The position numbers and the translations under genes are program-made. From Candidatus Binatia bacterium (GTDB taxonomy: Bacteria > Desulfobacterota > Binatia > HRBIN30): DNA of 53,915 bases. This document shows positions 8,484-18,791 of the stretch, one piece after another; the stretch's first letter is position 1; each line of letters begins with the position of its first letter. The stretch covers positions 1 through 53,915 of the forward strand of contig JAKLJW010000037.1 in NCBI GenBank assembly GCA_023150935.1. Reading direction: 5' to 3'. Below the pieces are notes generated by a model. That model saw nothing but the letters and a program-made list of their open reading frames with translations, ran no database searches and was not told the origin of the DNA.

Positions 8484-10136
8484 ATGAGTCCAAACGCAGC
8501 ACCGTTGAGGAAGCGCTCGGCCTGGGCCGCGCTGGAAGAGCACAAGCGGGCCATGGCCGGTCGACACTTGCGCCAACTGTTCGCCGACGATCCCGGGCGT
8601 GGGGAGCGTCTCACCGCCGAGTCCGTCGGGGTCTTCCTCGACTACTCCAAGAACCGCATTTCCGACGAGACTCTCGGTTTACTCCTGCAACTGGCCGACG
8701 AGTCGGGCTTGCGCGCTCGAATCGATGCGATGTTCCGCGGCGACAAGATCAACATTACCGAGCGGCGCGCGGTCCTCCACGTGGCGCTGCGGGCGCCGCT
8801 GGGGACGGCGATCGTGGTCGACGGCAGGAACGTCGTGCCCGACGTCCATGCCGTGCTCGAAAAGATGGCGGACTTTTGCAACCGGGTGCGCAGCGGGGCT
8901 TGGAAAGGACATACCGGTAAACGCATCCGCAATATCGTCAACATCGGCATCGGCGGTTCCGATCTCGGCCCGGTGATGGCCTACGAGGCCCTGCGCCATT
9001 ACAGCGACCGCGGCCTGACCTGCCGCTTCGTCTCCAATGTCGACGGTACCGACTTCGCCGAGGCCACCCGCGATCTCGACGCAACCGAGACGCTCTTCGT
9101 CGTGTCGTCGAAAACCTTCACGACCCTCGAAACCATGACCAACGCTCACAGCGCTCGCGATTGGTCACTCGCCGGTCTGGGCGGCGACCCGAAGTCCGTT
9201 GCCAGGCATTTCGTCGCCGTTTCGACCAACGGCGCAAAGGTCGCCGAGTTCGGCATCGACACCGCCAACATGTTCGAGTTCTGGGACTGGGTCGGCGGGC
9301 GTTACTCGATGGATTCCGCCATCGGCCTGTCGACCATGCTCGCCATCGGTCCCGAACACTTCCGGGCCATGCTCGATGGCTTCCACCAGATGGACGAGCA
9401 CTTCCGCTCGACCCCGTTCGACCGCAACCTGCCGGTGCTCATGGGCCTCCTGGCGGTTTGGTACAACGACTTCTTCGGTGCGCAGACCGTTGCCGTGCTG
9501 CCCTACGAGCAGTACCTCAAGCGCTTCCCTGCCTATCTCCAGCAACTCACGATGGAGAGCAACGGCAAGCACGTTACACTGCAAGGGACGGAGGTCGACT
9601 ACGACACCGGACCCATATACTGGGGCGAGCCGGGCACCAACGGCCAGCACTCCTTCTACCAGCTCATTCATCAGGGCACGCGCCTGATTCCCGCCGACTT
9701 CATCGTCTTTGCGCAGCCGCTGAACCCGCTTGGCCGGCATCATGACATGCTGGTGGCAAACGTCTTCGCTCAGGCCGAAGCCCTGGCGTTCGGGAAGACC
9801 CCCGCAGAGGTGAAGGCCGAGGGCACGCCGGACTGGCTGGTACCCCACCGCGTGTTCGCCGGTAACCGGCCGTCCAACGTGATCGTGATGGACCGACTGA
9901 CTCCCGCCGCGCTCGGGAAACTCGTGGCGCTCTACGAGCACAGCGTGTTTACGCAGGGAGTCGTCTGGGACATCGATTCGTTCGATCAGTGGGGGGTCGA
10001 GCTGGGCAAAGTCCTCGCCCAGCGCATCATCCCCGAGCTGGAGAGCCAGGCGGACCCGTCGCTTGCGCATGACAGCTCGACCAATGGACTCATCCGCCGC
10101 TACCGGACACTGAAGAAGGCTGCGGTCTCGGCGTAA
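8484..10136 (+). CDS. pgi: Glucose-6-phosphate isomerase
   Basis: A 550-residue protein, the usual length for bacterial PGI. It interconverts glucose-6-phosphate and fructose-6-phosphate in the cytoplasm. Diagnostic segments are [30 protein letters not shown], the family signature [13 protein letters not shown] (about residues 271-283) and the second signature [13 protein letters not shown] (about 499-511). The catalytic Glu and His regions ([25 protein letters not shown]) are intact. ATG 8484 is preceded by GGAGG at 8471-8475. Transketolase follows 72 bp downstream, so the two sugar-phosphate enzymes are probably co-transcribed. Confidence 0.97.
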   Translation: MSPNAAPLRKRSAWAALEEHKRAMAGRHLRQLFADDPGRGERLTAESVGVFLDYSKNRISDETLGLLLQLADESGLRARIDAMFRGDKINITERRAVLHVALRAPLGTAIVVDGRNVVPDVHAVLEKMADFCNRVRSGAWKGHTGKRIRNIVNIGIGGSDLGPVMAYEALRHYSDRGLTCRFVSNVDGTDFAEATRDLDATETLFVVSSKTFTTLETMTNAHSARDWSLAGLGGDPKSVARHFVAVSTNGAKVAEFGIDTANMFEFWDWVGGRYSMDSAIGLSTMLAIGPEHFRAMLDGFHQMDEHFRSTPFDRNLPVLMGLLAVWYNDFFGAQTVAVLPYEQYLKRFPAYLQQLTMESNGKHVTLQGTEVDYDTGPIYWGEPGTNGQHSFYQLIHQGTRLIPADFIVFAQPLNPLGRHHDMLVANVFAQAEALAFGKTPAEVKAEGTPDWLVPHRVFAGNRPSNVIVMDRLTPAALGKLVALYEHSVFTQGVVWDIDSFDQWGVELGKVLAQRIIPELESQADPSLAHDSSTNGLIRRYRTLKKAAVSA

Positions 10137-10208
10137 CCGAGACCGTATCGAGGCCCGGGCCGGGAGCTTCCCGGCAGCCCGATCGGATCGCGAGGTGGAG
10201 GAAGTCCG

Positions 10209-12269
10209 ATGACGAACGAAGAACTCGATCTACTGTCGATCAACACGATCCGCACACTGTCGATGGACGCGGTGCAACAGGCCAGATCCGGACATCCGGG
10301 TACACCGATGGCGCTTGCGCCGCTCGTGTACACGATTTGGAACCGGGTCCTGCGCTTCGATCCGCAGAACCCGATCTGGCCCAATCGCGACCGCTTCGTT
10401 CTGTCGAACGGCCACGCCTCGATGCTGCTGTGGTCCGTCCTCTATCTCGCCGGGGTGCAGGCGGTTAACGCGGATTACGAGACCGTGGGCAAACCTTCGG
10501 TAACGCTGGACGATATTCGGCGGTTCCGTCAGCTCGACAGCAAGGCGCCCGGGCATCCCGAGTACCATTGGGTCTCCGGCGTAGAGACCACGACCGGCCC
10601 GCTTGGACAGGGTATCGCCACCAGCGTCGGCATGGCGATAGCCCAGAAGTGGTTGGCCGCGCGCTACAACCAGCCCGGCTTCGAGATTTTCGACTACTGC
10701 ATTTACGCCGTGTGCGGCGACGGCTGCCTGATGGAGGGCGTTGGCGCCGAGGCGGCCTCGTTGGCGGGGCATCTCTGCCTCGACAATCTCTGCTGGGTCT
10801 ACGACAACAACCACATCACCATCGAAGGGCGCACCAGCATCACGTTTACCGAAGACGTGGCCGCGCGTTTCCTCGGGTATGGGTGGAACGTTCTGCGCGT
10901 CGGCGATGCCAACGACGTCGACCGCATCCAGCACGCGCTGGAGGTCTTCAGACAGACGCGCGGGCGGCCGACCATCGTCGTTCTCGACAGCCACATCGGC
11001 TACGGCGCACCGCACAAGCAGGACACTTCAGCCGCGCACGGCGAGCCGCTAGGCGACGACGAGGTCCGGCTTACCAAGCGCGGTTATGGCTGGCCCGAGG
11101 ACGCAAAGTTCATGGTGCCCGACGGTGTGCAGGGGCACTTCCGGGCCGGGATCGGTGCGCGCGGTGCCGAACTGCGTTCGGCATGGACAGCGTTGTTCGG
11201 GGCATACCGGACCCGGTTTCCCGAGCTGGCGACCGAAATCGAACAGATGCAGCGCCGCGATCTGCCCGCGGGGTGGGATCGCAACTTGCCGGTGTTTCCC
11301 GCCGATCCGAAGGGAATGGCCGGACGGGATGCCTCGGGGAAGGTGCTCAACGTTCTGGCTCAGAACGTCCCGTGGCTGCTCGGCGGATCGGCGGACCTCG
11401 GACCGTCGAATAAGACGTTGCTGACTTTCTCGGGCGCGGGCGATTTCCAGCCCGATAGCCGCGGTGGCCGGAATCTGCACTTCGGCATCCGCGAGCACGC
11501 GATGGCGGCGATCGTAAACGGCCTGTCGTTGTCCAAGCTGCGGGCCTTCGGGGCGACGTTCTTTATCTTCAGCGATTACGCGCGTCCGGCGATTCGGCTC
11601 TCGGCACTCATGGAGTTGCCGGCGATCTTCGTCTTTACGCACGACGCCATGGGCGACGGCGAAGACGGGCCGACGCACCAGCCGGTGGAGCAACTGCTGT
11701 CGTTGCGGGCGATTCCGGGTTTGACGACGCTGCGGCCGGGCGACGCGAACGAGGTCGTCGAGGCGTACCGTTACGTCATGCAGTTGCGGCACCAACCCGC
11801 CGTGCTGGCGCTGTCGCGGCAGCCGTTGCCGACGCTGGACCGGACGAAGTACGCACCGGCGTCGGGCGTGGCGCGGGGTGCGTACGTGCTGGCGGACGCC
11901 GCGGGTGGCAGTCCGGAAGTTATCGTCGTTGCTACCGGCAGCGAACTCAGCCTCGCGGTCGAGGCGCACGAGCAACTCGTTGCGGAGGGGGTGCGGTCGC
12001 GGGTCGTGTCGATGCCGTCCTGGGAAATCTTCGATCACCAACCGCAGGCGTACCGCGACGAGGTGCTGCCACCGGCGGTCAAGGCCCGCGTCGCGGTGGA
12101 GCAGGGGTCGACACTCGGATGGGAGCGCTACGTCGGCGAATCCGGTGCCGTCATCGGCATGAACACCTTCGGCGCCTCGGCGCCATTAAAGGAGTTGCAG
12201 CGCAAGTTCGGCTTCGAGCCGGGGAACGTCGTGGCAGCCGCGAGGGCGCAGATCGCCCGCCGGCGGTAA
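10209..12269 (+). CDS. tkt: Transketolase
   Basis: A 686-residue thiamine-diphosphate enzyme of the pentose phosphate pathway that transfers two-carbon ketol units between sugar phosphates. The N-terminal domain has SGHPGTPMALAPLVYTIW, the GPLGQGIATSVGMAIA segment and the diphosphate/Mg loop CGDGCLMEGVGAEAASLAGH. The pyrimidine domain carries FGIREHAMAAIVNG (about residues 425-438) with the conserved Glu that activates the cofactor, and DAMGDGEDGPTHQPVEQL. Length is slightly above the E. coli enzyme. GGAGGAAG precedes the ATG by four bases. The gene follows pgi directly. Confidence 0.97.
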   Translation: MTNEELDLLSINTIRTLSMDAVQQARSGHPGTPMALAPLVYTIWNRVLRFDPQNPIWPNRDRFVLSNGHASMLLWSVLYLAGVQAVNADYETVGKPSVTLDDIRRFRQLDSKAPGHPEYHWVSGVETTTGPLGQGIATSVGMAIAQKWLAARYNQPGFEIFDYCIYAVCGDGCLMEGVGAEAASLAGHLCLDNLCWVYDNNHITIEGRTSITFTEDVAARFLGYGWNVLRVGDANDVDRIQHALEVFRQTRGRPTIVVLDSHIGYGAPHKQDTSAAHGEPLGDDEVRLTKRGYGWPEDAKFMVPDGVQGHFRAGIGARGAELRSAWTALFGAYRTRFPELATEIEQMQRRDLPAGWDRNLPVFPADPKGMAGRDASGKVLNVLAQNVPWLLGGSADLGPSNKTLLTFSGAGDFQPDSRGGRNLHFGIREHAMAAIVNGLSLSKLRAFGATFFIFSDYARPAIRLSALMELPAIFVFTHDAMGDGEDGPTHQPVEQLLSLRAIPGLTTLRPGDANEVVEAYRYVMQLRHQPAVLALSRQPLPTLDRTKYAPASGVARGAYVLADAAGGSPEVIVVATGSELSLAVEAHEQLVAEGVRSRVVSMPSWEIFDHQPQAYRDEVLPPAVKARVAVEQGSTLGWERYVGESGAVIGMNTFGASAPLKELQRKFGFEPGNVVAAARAQIARRR

Positions 12270-12422
12270 GTTTTGGTCTCGTTCGTGCGCTTGCCGGCAT
12301 GCGGGACCGCGGAACGGGCGATTGGGGCGCGTGCCTGCCCCTCGCTGCCGTTTCCGGAGGAACCAACAAGAACGACTGCCCACTAGTTCGCTGAAGGGAA
12401 GCGCTCGGGAAGGAGGCTGGGT

Positions 12423-15014
12423 ATGGCGGCGAATACTGCGGAGGCGGGACTCGCAGATGCGGCATCGGTAGGCGGCGAGGAGCTCGAGAAGATCCCGGTC
12501 GAAGAGGTCCTGTCCCGTCTGGCGGTGCAACCCGACCGCGGCCTCGGCGGTGCGGAAGCCGAGCGGCGTCTGGCGCGTTACGGTCCCAACGCGATCGTCG
12601 AGAAGGAGCGGAGTCTCGTCGCCCGGATCCTCGGTTACTTCACCGGTCCGATCGCCTTCATGATCGAAGCTGCGGCCGTGGTCTCGGCGCTGATCGGGCA
12701 CTGGGACGACTTTGCGATCATCGTCGCCTTACTCCTGTTCAATGCCGGGCTCGAGCTCTGGCAGGATCGCAAGGCGTCGAACGCCCTGGCTGCCCTCAAG
12801 AAGGGTCTGGCGCCGGAGGCTACCGCGTTGCGCGACGGTGCGTGGCGAGTCGTGCCGGCGGCGACACTGGTTCCCGGCGACATCGTTAAGATCCGTCTCG
12901 GCGTCATTGTGCCAGCAGACCTGCGCATGGTGCGGGGCGAGTACGCCGCTATCGATCAGGCGGCACTGACGGGCGAATCGTTGCCGGTGTCGAAAAAGCC
13001 CGGCGACGAGGCCTACTCGGGTAGCGTCGTGAAGCAGGGCGAAATGGAGGGCGTGGTCATCGGCACCGGCGCCAACACGTTCTTCGGCAGAACGGCGACG
13101 CTGGTGGCGGGCGCCGGTGCGGTGAGCCACGCGCAGAAGGCGATGTTTCAGATCGGCAACTTCCTCATCGTGGTCGCCCTCGTCCTCGCCATCGTTCTGG
13201 TGGGAACCAGGGTTTACCACGACATCGTAATCGCCGACGACTGGAGCGTTGCCGACGCGCTCCGCATTCTGCAATTTGTCCTCGTGCTGCTCGTCGCCTC
13301 GATCCCGGTGGCGATGCCGGCGGTCTTTTCGATCACCATGGCGCTCGGCGCGCTCGAGCTGTCGAAGCAAAAAGCTATCGTCTCGAAATTGTCGGCGATC
13401 GAGGAGATGGCGGGGGTCGACATTCTGTGTTCGGACAAGACCGGGACGCTCACCAAGAATCAGCTCTCGGTTGCCGAGCCGATCTTGTTCGGCACGGCTG
13501 ATCCGCAGGAATGCGTTCTGGCCGCTGCGCTGGCGTCGAAAATCGAGGATCGCGATGCCATCGACACGGCGGTCATCGGCGCGTTGCGCGACCAGAGCGT
13601 CCTGGCCGGATGGAAGCAGACCGGGTTCGTGCCTTTCGATCCGGTGACCAAGCGCACCGCAGCGACCGTAACCGACCATGTCGGCGCGACCTTCATGGTG
13701 ACCAAAGGAGCGCCACAGGTGATCGTCGAACTCGCCAGGCCGGCGGCCGACGTCGCGCAGAAGGCCAAAGATGCCGTCGACGCACTGGCGGCCAAGGGCT
13801 CGCGGGCGCTCGGCGTTGCCCGCTCGGCTGACGGCGGCGCCACGTGGTCGCTGCTGGGTATCCTGCCGATGTTCGATCCGCCGCGGGACGACTCCAGGGC
13901 GACGATCGAGATGGCGAAAGGGAAGGGCGTCCGTATCAAGATGATCACCGGCGACGATACGGCCATCGCGATCGAGACGGCCCGGCAACTGGGTATGGGA
14001 ACGCGGATCGTGGCGGCTGCGGATGCCTTCCCGAAGGACCTCGACCCGAACAACGTGCCGCCGGCGGTGGTCGACGCGATCGAGAAGGCGGACGGGTTCG
14101 CCCGGGTGTTCCCGGAACACAAGTACGCCATCGTCAAGGCGCTGCAGGCGCGCGGTCATATCGTGGCGATGACGGGTGACGGCGTTAACGACGCGCCGGC
14201 GCTCAAGCAGGCCGACTGCGGCACCGCGGTGGCCGGCGCGACCGACGCCGCGCGCGGCGCCGCCGCATTGATACTCACCGCGCCCGGTCTCTCGGTGATC
14301 AACAGCGCCATCGACGAAGCGCGACGCATATTCGGCAGGATCACGAGCTACACGCTCTATCGCGTTGCCCTGACCACGGACATCATGTTCCTGGTCGTTC
14401 TCGCGACCGTGCTGCTCCAGTTCACGCCGCTCACGGCCATCATGATCGTTATCATGTCGCTGCTCGACGACTTGCCGATCATGACCATCGCCTACGACAA
14501 CACTCCGGTGAGCCCGACGCCGATTCGCTGGCAGATGCCGCGAATTCTTGGCGTGTCGGCGATCCTCGGTCTGTTCTCGGTTGCCGAGTCGTTTGGCTTG
14601 CTGCTCATGGGCATCCGGACCCTGGCGTACCCTCACCTACAGGAATACTTCGGTCTGGCGACGCAAGCCCAGCTTCAGACGGTGATGTTCCTCCAACTCG
14701 TGGCGGGTGGTCATCTGTTGCTCTTCGTTACGCGAACGGAGCGCTGGTTCTTCCTGCCGCCGTATCCGGCGGCGCCGCTGTTTCTCGCGATCTTGCTGAC
14801 TCAGACCGTGGCGGTCGCGATGTGCGCCCTTGGGTGGCTGGTGGAGCCGATTCCGTGGCGTCTCGTCGGCTGGGTGTGGGTGTACAACATCGTCTGGATG
14901 TTCGTGCTGGGCGCGGTGCGGATCGTTACCGAGCGCTTCGCCGTCTATCGCACGGTGCGCCACGTCAAGAGCACGGCGCTGGTGAACCGGTCGTTGCAGG
15001 CGCATCCGGCGTGA
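12423..15014 (+). CDS. P3A-type plasma-membrane proton-pumping ATPase
   Basis: An 863-residue P-type ATPase. The actuator loop has TGESLPVSKKPGDE (about residue 182), the phosphorylation motif is CSDKTGTLTKNQLSV with the acceptor Asp at residue 338, and the hinge has TGDGVNDAPALKQAD (about 585). The PEGL-like ion path IPVAMPAVFSITMALGALELSK and the VSKLSAIEEMAGVDIL lead-in match the H+-ATPase (P3A) subgroup rather than heavy-metal or Mg transporters. About ten membrane helices are expected. It would export protons using ATP. AGGAGG at 12411-12416 supports the start. It lies 153 bp after tkt on the same strand. Confidence 0.92.
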   Translation: MAANTAEAGLADAASVGGEELEKIPVEEVLSRLAVQPDRGLGGAEAERRLARYGPNAIVEKERSLVARILGYFTGPIAFMIEAAAVVSALIGHWDDFAIIVALLLFNAGLELWQDRKASNALAALKKGLAPEATALRDGAWRVVPAATLVPGDIVKIRLGVIVPADLRMVRGEYAAIDQAALTGESLPVSKKPGDEAYSGSVVKQGEMEGVVIGTGANTFFGRTATLVAGAGAVSHAQKAMFQIGNFLIVVALVLAIVLVGTRVYHDIVIADDWSVADALRILQFVLVLLVASIPVAMPAVFSITMALGALELSKQKAIVSKLSAIEEMAGVDILCSDKTGTLTKNQLSVAEPILFGTADPQECVLAAALASKIEDRDAIDTAVIGALRDQSVLAGWKQTGFVPFDPVTKRTAATVTDHVGATFMVTKGAPQVIVELARPAADVAQKAKDAVDALAAKGSRALGVARSADGGATWSLLGILPMFDPPRDDSRATIEMAKGKGVRIKMITGDDTAIAIETARQLGMGTRIVAAADAFPKDLDPNNVPPAVVDAIEKADGFARVFPEHKYAIVKALQARGHIVAMTGDGVNDAPALKQADCGTAVAGATDAARGAAALILTAPGLSVINSAIDEARRIFGRITSYTLYRVALTTDIMFLVVLATVLLQFTPLTAIMIVIMSLLDDLPIMTIAYDNTPVSPTPIRWQMPRILGVSAILGLFSVAESFGLLLMGIRTLAYPHLQEYFGLATQAQLQTVMFLQLVAGGHLLLFVTRTERWFFLPPYPAAPLFLAILLTQTVAVAMCALGWLVEPIPWRLVGWVWVYNIVWMFVLGAVRIVTERFAVYRTVRHVKSTALVNRSLQAHPA

Positions 15015-15142
15015 GAGGGCGCGGGCTACCTTGGGTACGCCCGCGGGCAGATCGCGCCCGCTGCGGGGCAGGAATCCGTGTTCTCGGACAGTCCGCCGGA
15101 GGATACTCGGCTTCCGCTCTCGTGTGCGGATGCGCGGTAGCC
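15015..15142. other. Convergent intergenic region
   Basis: A short gap between the ATPase and the PqiC-like gene. It contains the palindrome GCCCGCGGGC and further G/C-rich complementary runs, compatible with a shared termination region. No gene is visible. Confidence 0.3.
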
Positions 15143-15787
15143 TTACCGTCGCGTCGCTGTGGCCGGGGTCGGGATCGGCGGCGGCAGCTGGCGTAGCGCC
15201 GTGGCGATTTCGCCGCTGAGCTCGCCGAGGAGCGTACTCATGACCGCGACGGCTGCCGGGGTGTCGTTCGGGGACACGGCCCCCGTAAGGGCGGTCTCCC
15301 GGAGCATGACGTAGCGGTTCTGGCGAGCGTCCTTGATCGCCCAGCGCGCCAGCAGTTGCGCCTGACCGGAGGTGTCCGTGTCGAAGTGATTGAAGCCGAT
15401 TTCCACCTGATAGGTAACGTCAGCGTCGCGCGGCCAGGGGAAGAGGACGACCCTGGCCGTTCCGAGCAGGTTGGCCAGGTCTTGTTGGAGCACGGCGGCG
15501 ACGTTGGTGGGAAGCTGCTCCGCCCAGAGATCGGTTTCGCCATAGCGGACTTCGGTCGGCGAGATGCGGATGGCGATCTCGTTGCGATCGAGGTAGGCCG
15601 GCAAGGTGACCGGACCGAGACCGTAGACGACGACGGGCCCGCGCGCGGTCGGAGCGCCGCCGGAATCCATCGGGGTGCCTTGCACTGCCGTCAGCGTAAA
15701 GAAGCGGTTGTGGGTCTCTACCGGCGCCAGAATGGAACAACCGGCGATCACCAGACCCAAGGCGAGAAACGTCGGATTGTGGCGCAT
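15143..15787 (-). CDS. PqiC-like ABC-type transport auxiliary lipoprotein
   Basis: A 214-residue protein with signal peptide and lipobox (LVIAGC), followed by the PqiC/YmbA fold. The opening THNRFFTLTAV and the GPVTLPAYLDRNEIAIR and RYGETDLWAEQL segments are typical. PqiC-type lipoproteins sit in the outer membrane and work with MCE-domain bridges in phospholipid traffic. It is the last gene of the dolP-like/mlaE/mlaF/mlaD operon, with 17 bp to mlaD. ATG 15787 has AGGTGAGG upstream; an upstream GTG is less likely. Confidence 0.82.
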   Translation of the reverse strand: MRHNPTFLALGLVIAGCSILAPVETHNRFFTLTAVQGTPMDSGGAPTARGPVVVYGLGPVTLPAYLDRNEIAIRISPTEVRYGETDLWAEQLPTNVAAVLQQDLANLLGTARVVLFPWPRDADVTYQVEIGFNHFDTDTSGQAQLLARWAIKDARQNRYVMLRETALTGAVSPNDTPAAVAVMSTLLGELSGEIATALRQLPPPIPTPATATRR

Positions 15788-15804
15788 AGCGTACCTCACC
15801 TCGT

Positions 15805-16788
15805 CTAGTCTTTCGATGCGCCGTCGGCGGCGCGCCCGCGCACCAGTGCGCTTGGATTACGTTCGAGGTAGTCGGCCAGCAGGCGCACCGAACGGGAGGC
15901 GTTGCGGAATTCCTCGAGAGTGGCGAGGAGTTCGACCACCAGCGGCGCGCTGGGGTCGACCATATGGTCGAGCCGCGCCAGGGTCTCTCGCGCCCGATCC
16001 AGCGTTGCCGTCGTGACATCGGCGGTGGCGCCGATGTTCTTGACGAGGGGGGCGACGCCGCGATCGATATTGGCCATGGTCTCGCGAGCGGTACGGAGCG
16101 CGTCGTTCACGTTGGTCACCGTCGCGGGCAGCGCGGCGATCGTTTGCTGCAGCCCCGGAGCTTGCAGCAGGGCGTTGACGCTGTCTGCCGCGCTCGTGGC
16201 CGACGCTACAAGCTTGTCGATTTCGAGGTCTTCGATCTTCCTGACCAGCTCCTCGGCGGCCGATTGTACCAGCTCCAGTTGGGTCGGGATCGTGGGAATC
16301 TCCTGCGGCGAGCCGTCGGGCGGCAACATGAAGGTGGCCGGTGCGTCGGGGTGGAAGTCGAGCTGCACGGCGAGCAGGCCGGTCACGAAACTCTGCGCAA
16401 TCAATTGCGCGCGCAGGCCGAGATCGATCAGCTTCTTCATCGATTCGCGATCGAGTCCGGCGCGGGCACCCTCGGCGCTCAACTGATCGTTGTCGATCTC
16501 GATGATCACCGGGATACGAATCCCTTTCGCAATCAGTTCGGGAGTGAGGTTGGCGGTTTCGTTGCCGAGACGTATGCTGACATCCTGCACATCGCCGATC
16601 TTCACGCCCTTGAAGACGACCGGTGCGCCGACCGCGAGGCCGTTGACGTCGCCGGTGAAAAAACACACGAAGCTGGTGCTCTGTTTGAAGAACTTGCCGG
16701 AGCCGAAGACGATCAACCCGGCCACCGCGAGAGCGACCGCCCCGATGACGAAGACCCCGATCGCTACCGGGTTGGCTCTATTCCCCAT
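15805..16788 (-). CDS. mlaD: MlaD-family MCE-domain phospholipid carrier
   Basis: A 327-residue protein. One N-terminal membrane helix (about residues 6-26) is followed by the MCE domain with its VNGLAVGAPVVFKGVKIGDV signature, and then a long helical part (about 190-320) with many A/T/D heptad-like runs (TNVNDALRTARETMANIDRG). MCE proteins form hexameric channels that shuttle phospholipid between membranes. This one is longer than E. coli MlaD (183 residues) and closer to the PqiB/LetB or Mycobacterium-type helical-tail arrangement. ATG 16788 has GGAGGGAG upstream and overlaps the end of mlaF by 11 bp. Confidence 0.85.
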   Translation of the reverse strand: MGNRANPVAIGVFVIGAVALAVAGLIVFGSGKFFKQSTSFVCFFTGDVNGLAVGAPVVFKGVKIGDVQDVSIRLGNETANLTPELIAKGIRIPVIIEIDNDQLSAEGARAGLDRESMKKLIDLGLRAQLIAQSFVTGLLAVQLDFHPDAPATFMLPPDGSPQEIPTIPTQLELVQSAAEELVRKIEDLEIDKLVASATSAADSVNALLQAPGLQQTIAALPATVTNVNDALRTARETMANIDRGVAPLVKNIGATADVTTATLDRARETLARLDHMVDPSAPLVVELLATLEEFRNASRSVRLLADYLERNPSALVRGRAADGASKD

Positions 16789-17572
16789 GCGCTCCCTCCG
16801 GCTTGCCGTTGGCTGCGCCCCGCGTGAGGAAGCGGCGCACGTTGACGTTGGGCGAATGCAGCAATTCCTGCGGCGGACCAAGTCCTGTCATGGTACGGGT
16901 CTCCACGTCCAGATACGCGCAATTGGTCGCGATAGCGAAGATGCTCGGCAACTCGTGGGTGACGACAACGATGGTGGCGCCGAGGTTGTCGCGGAGCTCG
17001 AGAATGAGATCGTCGAGGAGCTTCGAGCTGACGGGGTCGAGGCCGGCAGAAGGCTCGTCGAAGAAGAGGATGTCCGGATCCAGCGCCATGGCCCGGGCAA
17101 GGCCGGCGCGCTTCTGCATGCCGCCGCTGATCTGCGACGGGTAGAAGTCCTCGAAACCCTTCAGGCCGACCAGCGCGAGCTTGAGCGCGGCAACCTCGCG
17201 AATCTGAGCCGGCGTCAGGTCGGTATACTCGCCGAGGGGCAGGCCGACGTTTTCCGCGAGGGTCATGGAACTCCACAGAGCGCCGCTCTGGTAGAGAACT
17301 CCGAAGCGGCGCAGCATTTCCTGGCGGCGGTCGGGCGAGGCGGCGGTGAAGTTCTCGCTGCCGTACCAGATCTCGCCCGCGGCTGGCTGGTTGAGTCCGA
17401 TCAGATGGCGCAGCAAGGTGCTCTTGCCGCAGCCGCTGCCGCCCATGATGACGAAGACGTCGTTGCGCCTGACCGCAAAAGTCAGGTCACGCATGAGCAC
17501 GAAGCTCCCATAAGCCATCGTCAGATCGCGCACGACGATATGCGCGTCGGATGCGGTGGGCGATTGGGGCAT
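16778..17572 (-). CDS. mlaF: MlaF-like ABC ATPase of the MCE system
   Basis: A 264-residue ATPase. Walker A is GGSGCGKST (residues 44-52), the signature region reads ISGGMQKRAGLARAMAL and Walker B ILFFDEPSAGLDP, with the switch His in VVVTHELPS. The GMQKR form of the signature is characteristic of MCE/Mla ATPases. It powers lipid movement together with the MlaE permease encoded 10 bp upstream. The chosen ATG 17572 removes an upstream low-complexity extension unlike the family. Confidence 0.9.
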   Translation of the reverse strand: MPQSPTASDAHIVVRDLTMAYGSFVLMRDLTFAVRRNDVFVIMGGSGCGKSTLLRHLIGLNQPAAGEIWYGSENFTAASPDRRQEMLRRFGVLYQSGALWSSMTLAENVGLPLGEYTDLTPAQIREVAALKLALVGLKGFEDFYPSQISGGMQKRAGLARAMALDPDILFFDEPSAGLDPVSSKLLDDLILELRDNLGATIVVVTHELPSIFAIATNCAYLDVETRTMTGLGPPQELLHSPNVNVRRFLTRGAANGKPEGAHGE

Positions 17573-17582
17573 CGGCGGCGGC

Positions 17583-18761
17583 TCACAACCCGAGGACGTA
17601 GAAGACCACTGCAAACACCCCGCAGGCGCTGACGATTGCGACGATGCCGGTGACCACGGCGCTGGTGGCGGCATCGCCGACTGCAGAAGAGCTGTTGCCG
17701 CACTGCATGCCGCGCAGGCAGCCGGCGATGGCGACCAGTACGCCGTACACCGACGCCTTGAAGACCCCACCGACCAGGTCGCCGATCTGCACCGCGCCGG
17801 CGGTCTGGTCGTAATAGACGCGCATCGGCAGGTCGAGCATCGTGACGCCGACGGCGGCGCCGCCCAGGATGCCCATGAGGTCGGAGTAGAGGCAGAGCAG
17901 CGGCATCATCAGGCAGAGCGCAATCATGCGCGGCAGGACGAGAAAGTCGAGGGGCGAGATGCCCATCGTGGAGAGGGCGTCGATTTCCTGGGTGACTTTC
18001 ATCGTGCCGAGCTGGGCGGCGTAGGCCGCGCCTGTGCGTCCGGCCATGACGATACCGGTCATCATCGCGCCCATTTCCCGCACCATGGCGATGCCGACCA
18101 GGTTGGCGACGTAGATCGCGGCGCCGAACTGCTGCAATTGCACCGCACCGACGAAAGCGAGAATCAGACCGACGAGGAAACTGATGAGCGTGATGATGCC
18201 CAGCGCCTGCGCACCGGCCTGTTGAATCAGAAGGGCAAGATCGACCATGCGGAAGCGGGCCTTGCCGCGAACCAGGCGGCCGAGCGCCTGCGCGATCTCG
18301 CCCACGAAAGCCAGCATCGCCACGACGGGTTCGCGAGCGTTGAGCACGCGAAGGCCGACCCGTGCCAGCCACGACGGGCGCGCCCCGTCCTGACGCGCCC
18401 CCTTGCGTTCGGGCACGGCCTCCGCGAGCGCAAGCAGCCGGCGCAGGCCGGACGGCAGACTGTCGCGGTCGACCGTCGTGTTGTGCTCGGCGCAAAGCGC
18501 ACTCACGGCGGTGAGGAACGTCAGCAGGCTGCTGTCCCACGCCGAGAGTTGGGCGGTGTCGAAGGTGACCCGCTTCGGCGTTGTGGAAGCGAGTTCGCGC
18601 CGCACGGTGTCCGCGTCGGGCATGGTGCGCTGCAGGTGCCACGGCCCCGCCAGGCGAATGGTGAGCGTGGCGTCGCCGGCACGGCTCAGGGTGAGCTCGG
18701 GCTGGTCCATTTCAGTCAAGGAAGCTGTGTGACGCAATTGGGCCGGCGATTCAAGCGACAT
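17583..18761 (-). CDS. mlaE: MlaE permease with an N-terminal STAS (MlaB-like) domain
   Basis: A 392-residue fusion. Residues about 20-110 resemble a STAS domain (LTLSRAGDATLTIRLAG and VTFDTAQLSAWDSSLLTFL), the fold of MlaB. Residues about 135-390 are the MlaE permease with EMGAMMTGIVMAGRTGAAYAAQLGTMKVTQEIDALSTMG, the family hallmark. E. coli keeps MlaB and MlaE on separate genes; here one polypeptide would supply both. It lies between the BON lipoprotein gene (30 bp upstream) and mlaF (10 bp downstream), all on the minus strand. Confidence 0.9.
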   Translation of the reverse strand: MSLESPAQLRHTASLTEMDQPELTLSRAGDATLTIRLAGPWHLQRTMPDADTVRRELASTTPKRVTFDTAQLSAWDSSLLTFLTAVSALCAEHNTTVDRDSLPSGLRRLLALAEAVPERKGARQDGARPSWLARVGLRVLNAREPVVAMLAFVGEIAQALGRLVRGKARFRMVDLALLIQQAGAQALGIITLISFLVGLILAFVGAVQLQQFGAAIYVANLVGIAMVREMGAMMTGIVMAGRTGAAYAAQLGTMKVTQEIDALSTMGISPLDFLVLPRMIALCLMMPLLCLYSDLMGILGGAAVGVTMLDLPMRVYYDQTAGAVQIGDLVGGVFKASVYGVLVAIAGCLRGMQCGNSSSAVGDAATSAVVTGIVAIVSACGVFAVVFYVLGL

Positions 18762-18791
18762 GTGGTCCTTTCACCTGGCCGCCCGCGACGA

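Noticed and set aside
12729..14636. 635-residue minus-strand reading frame
   Set aside because: Antisense to the proton ATPase, full of Arg/His/Asp runs, typical shadow of a high-GC gene.
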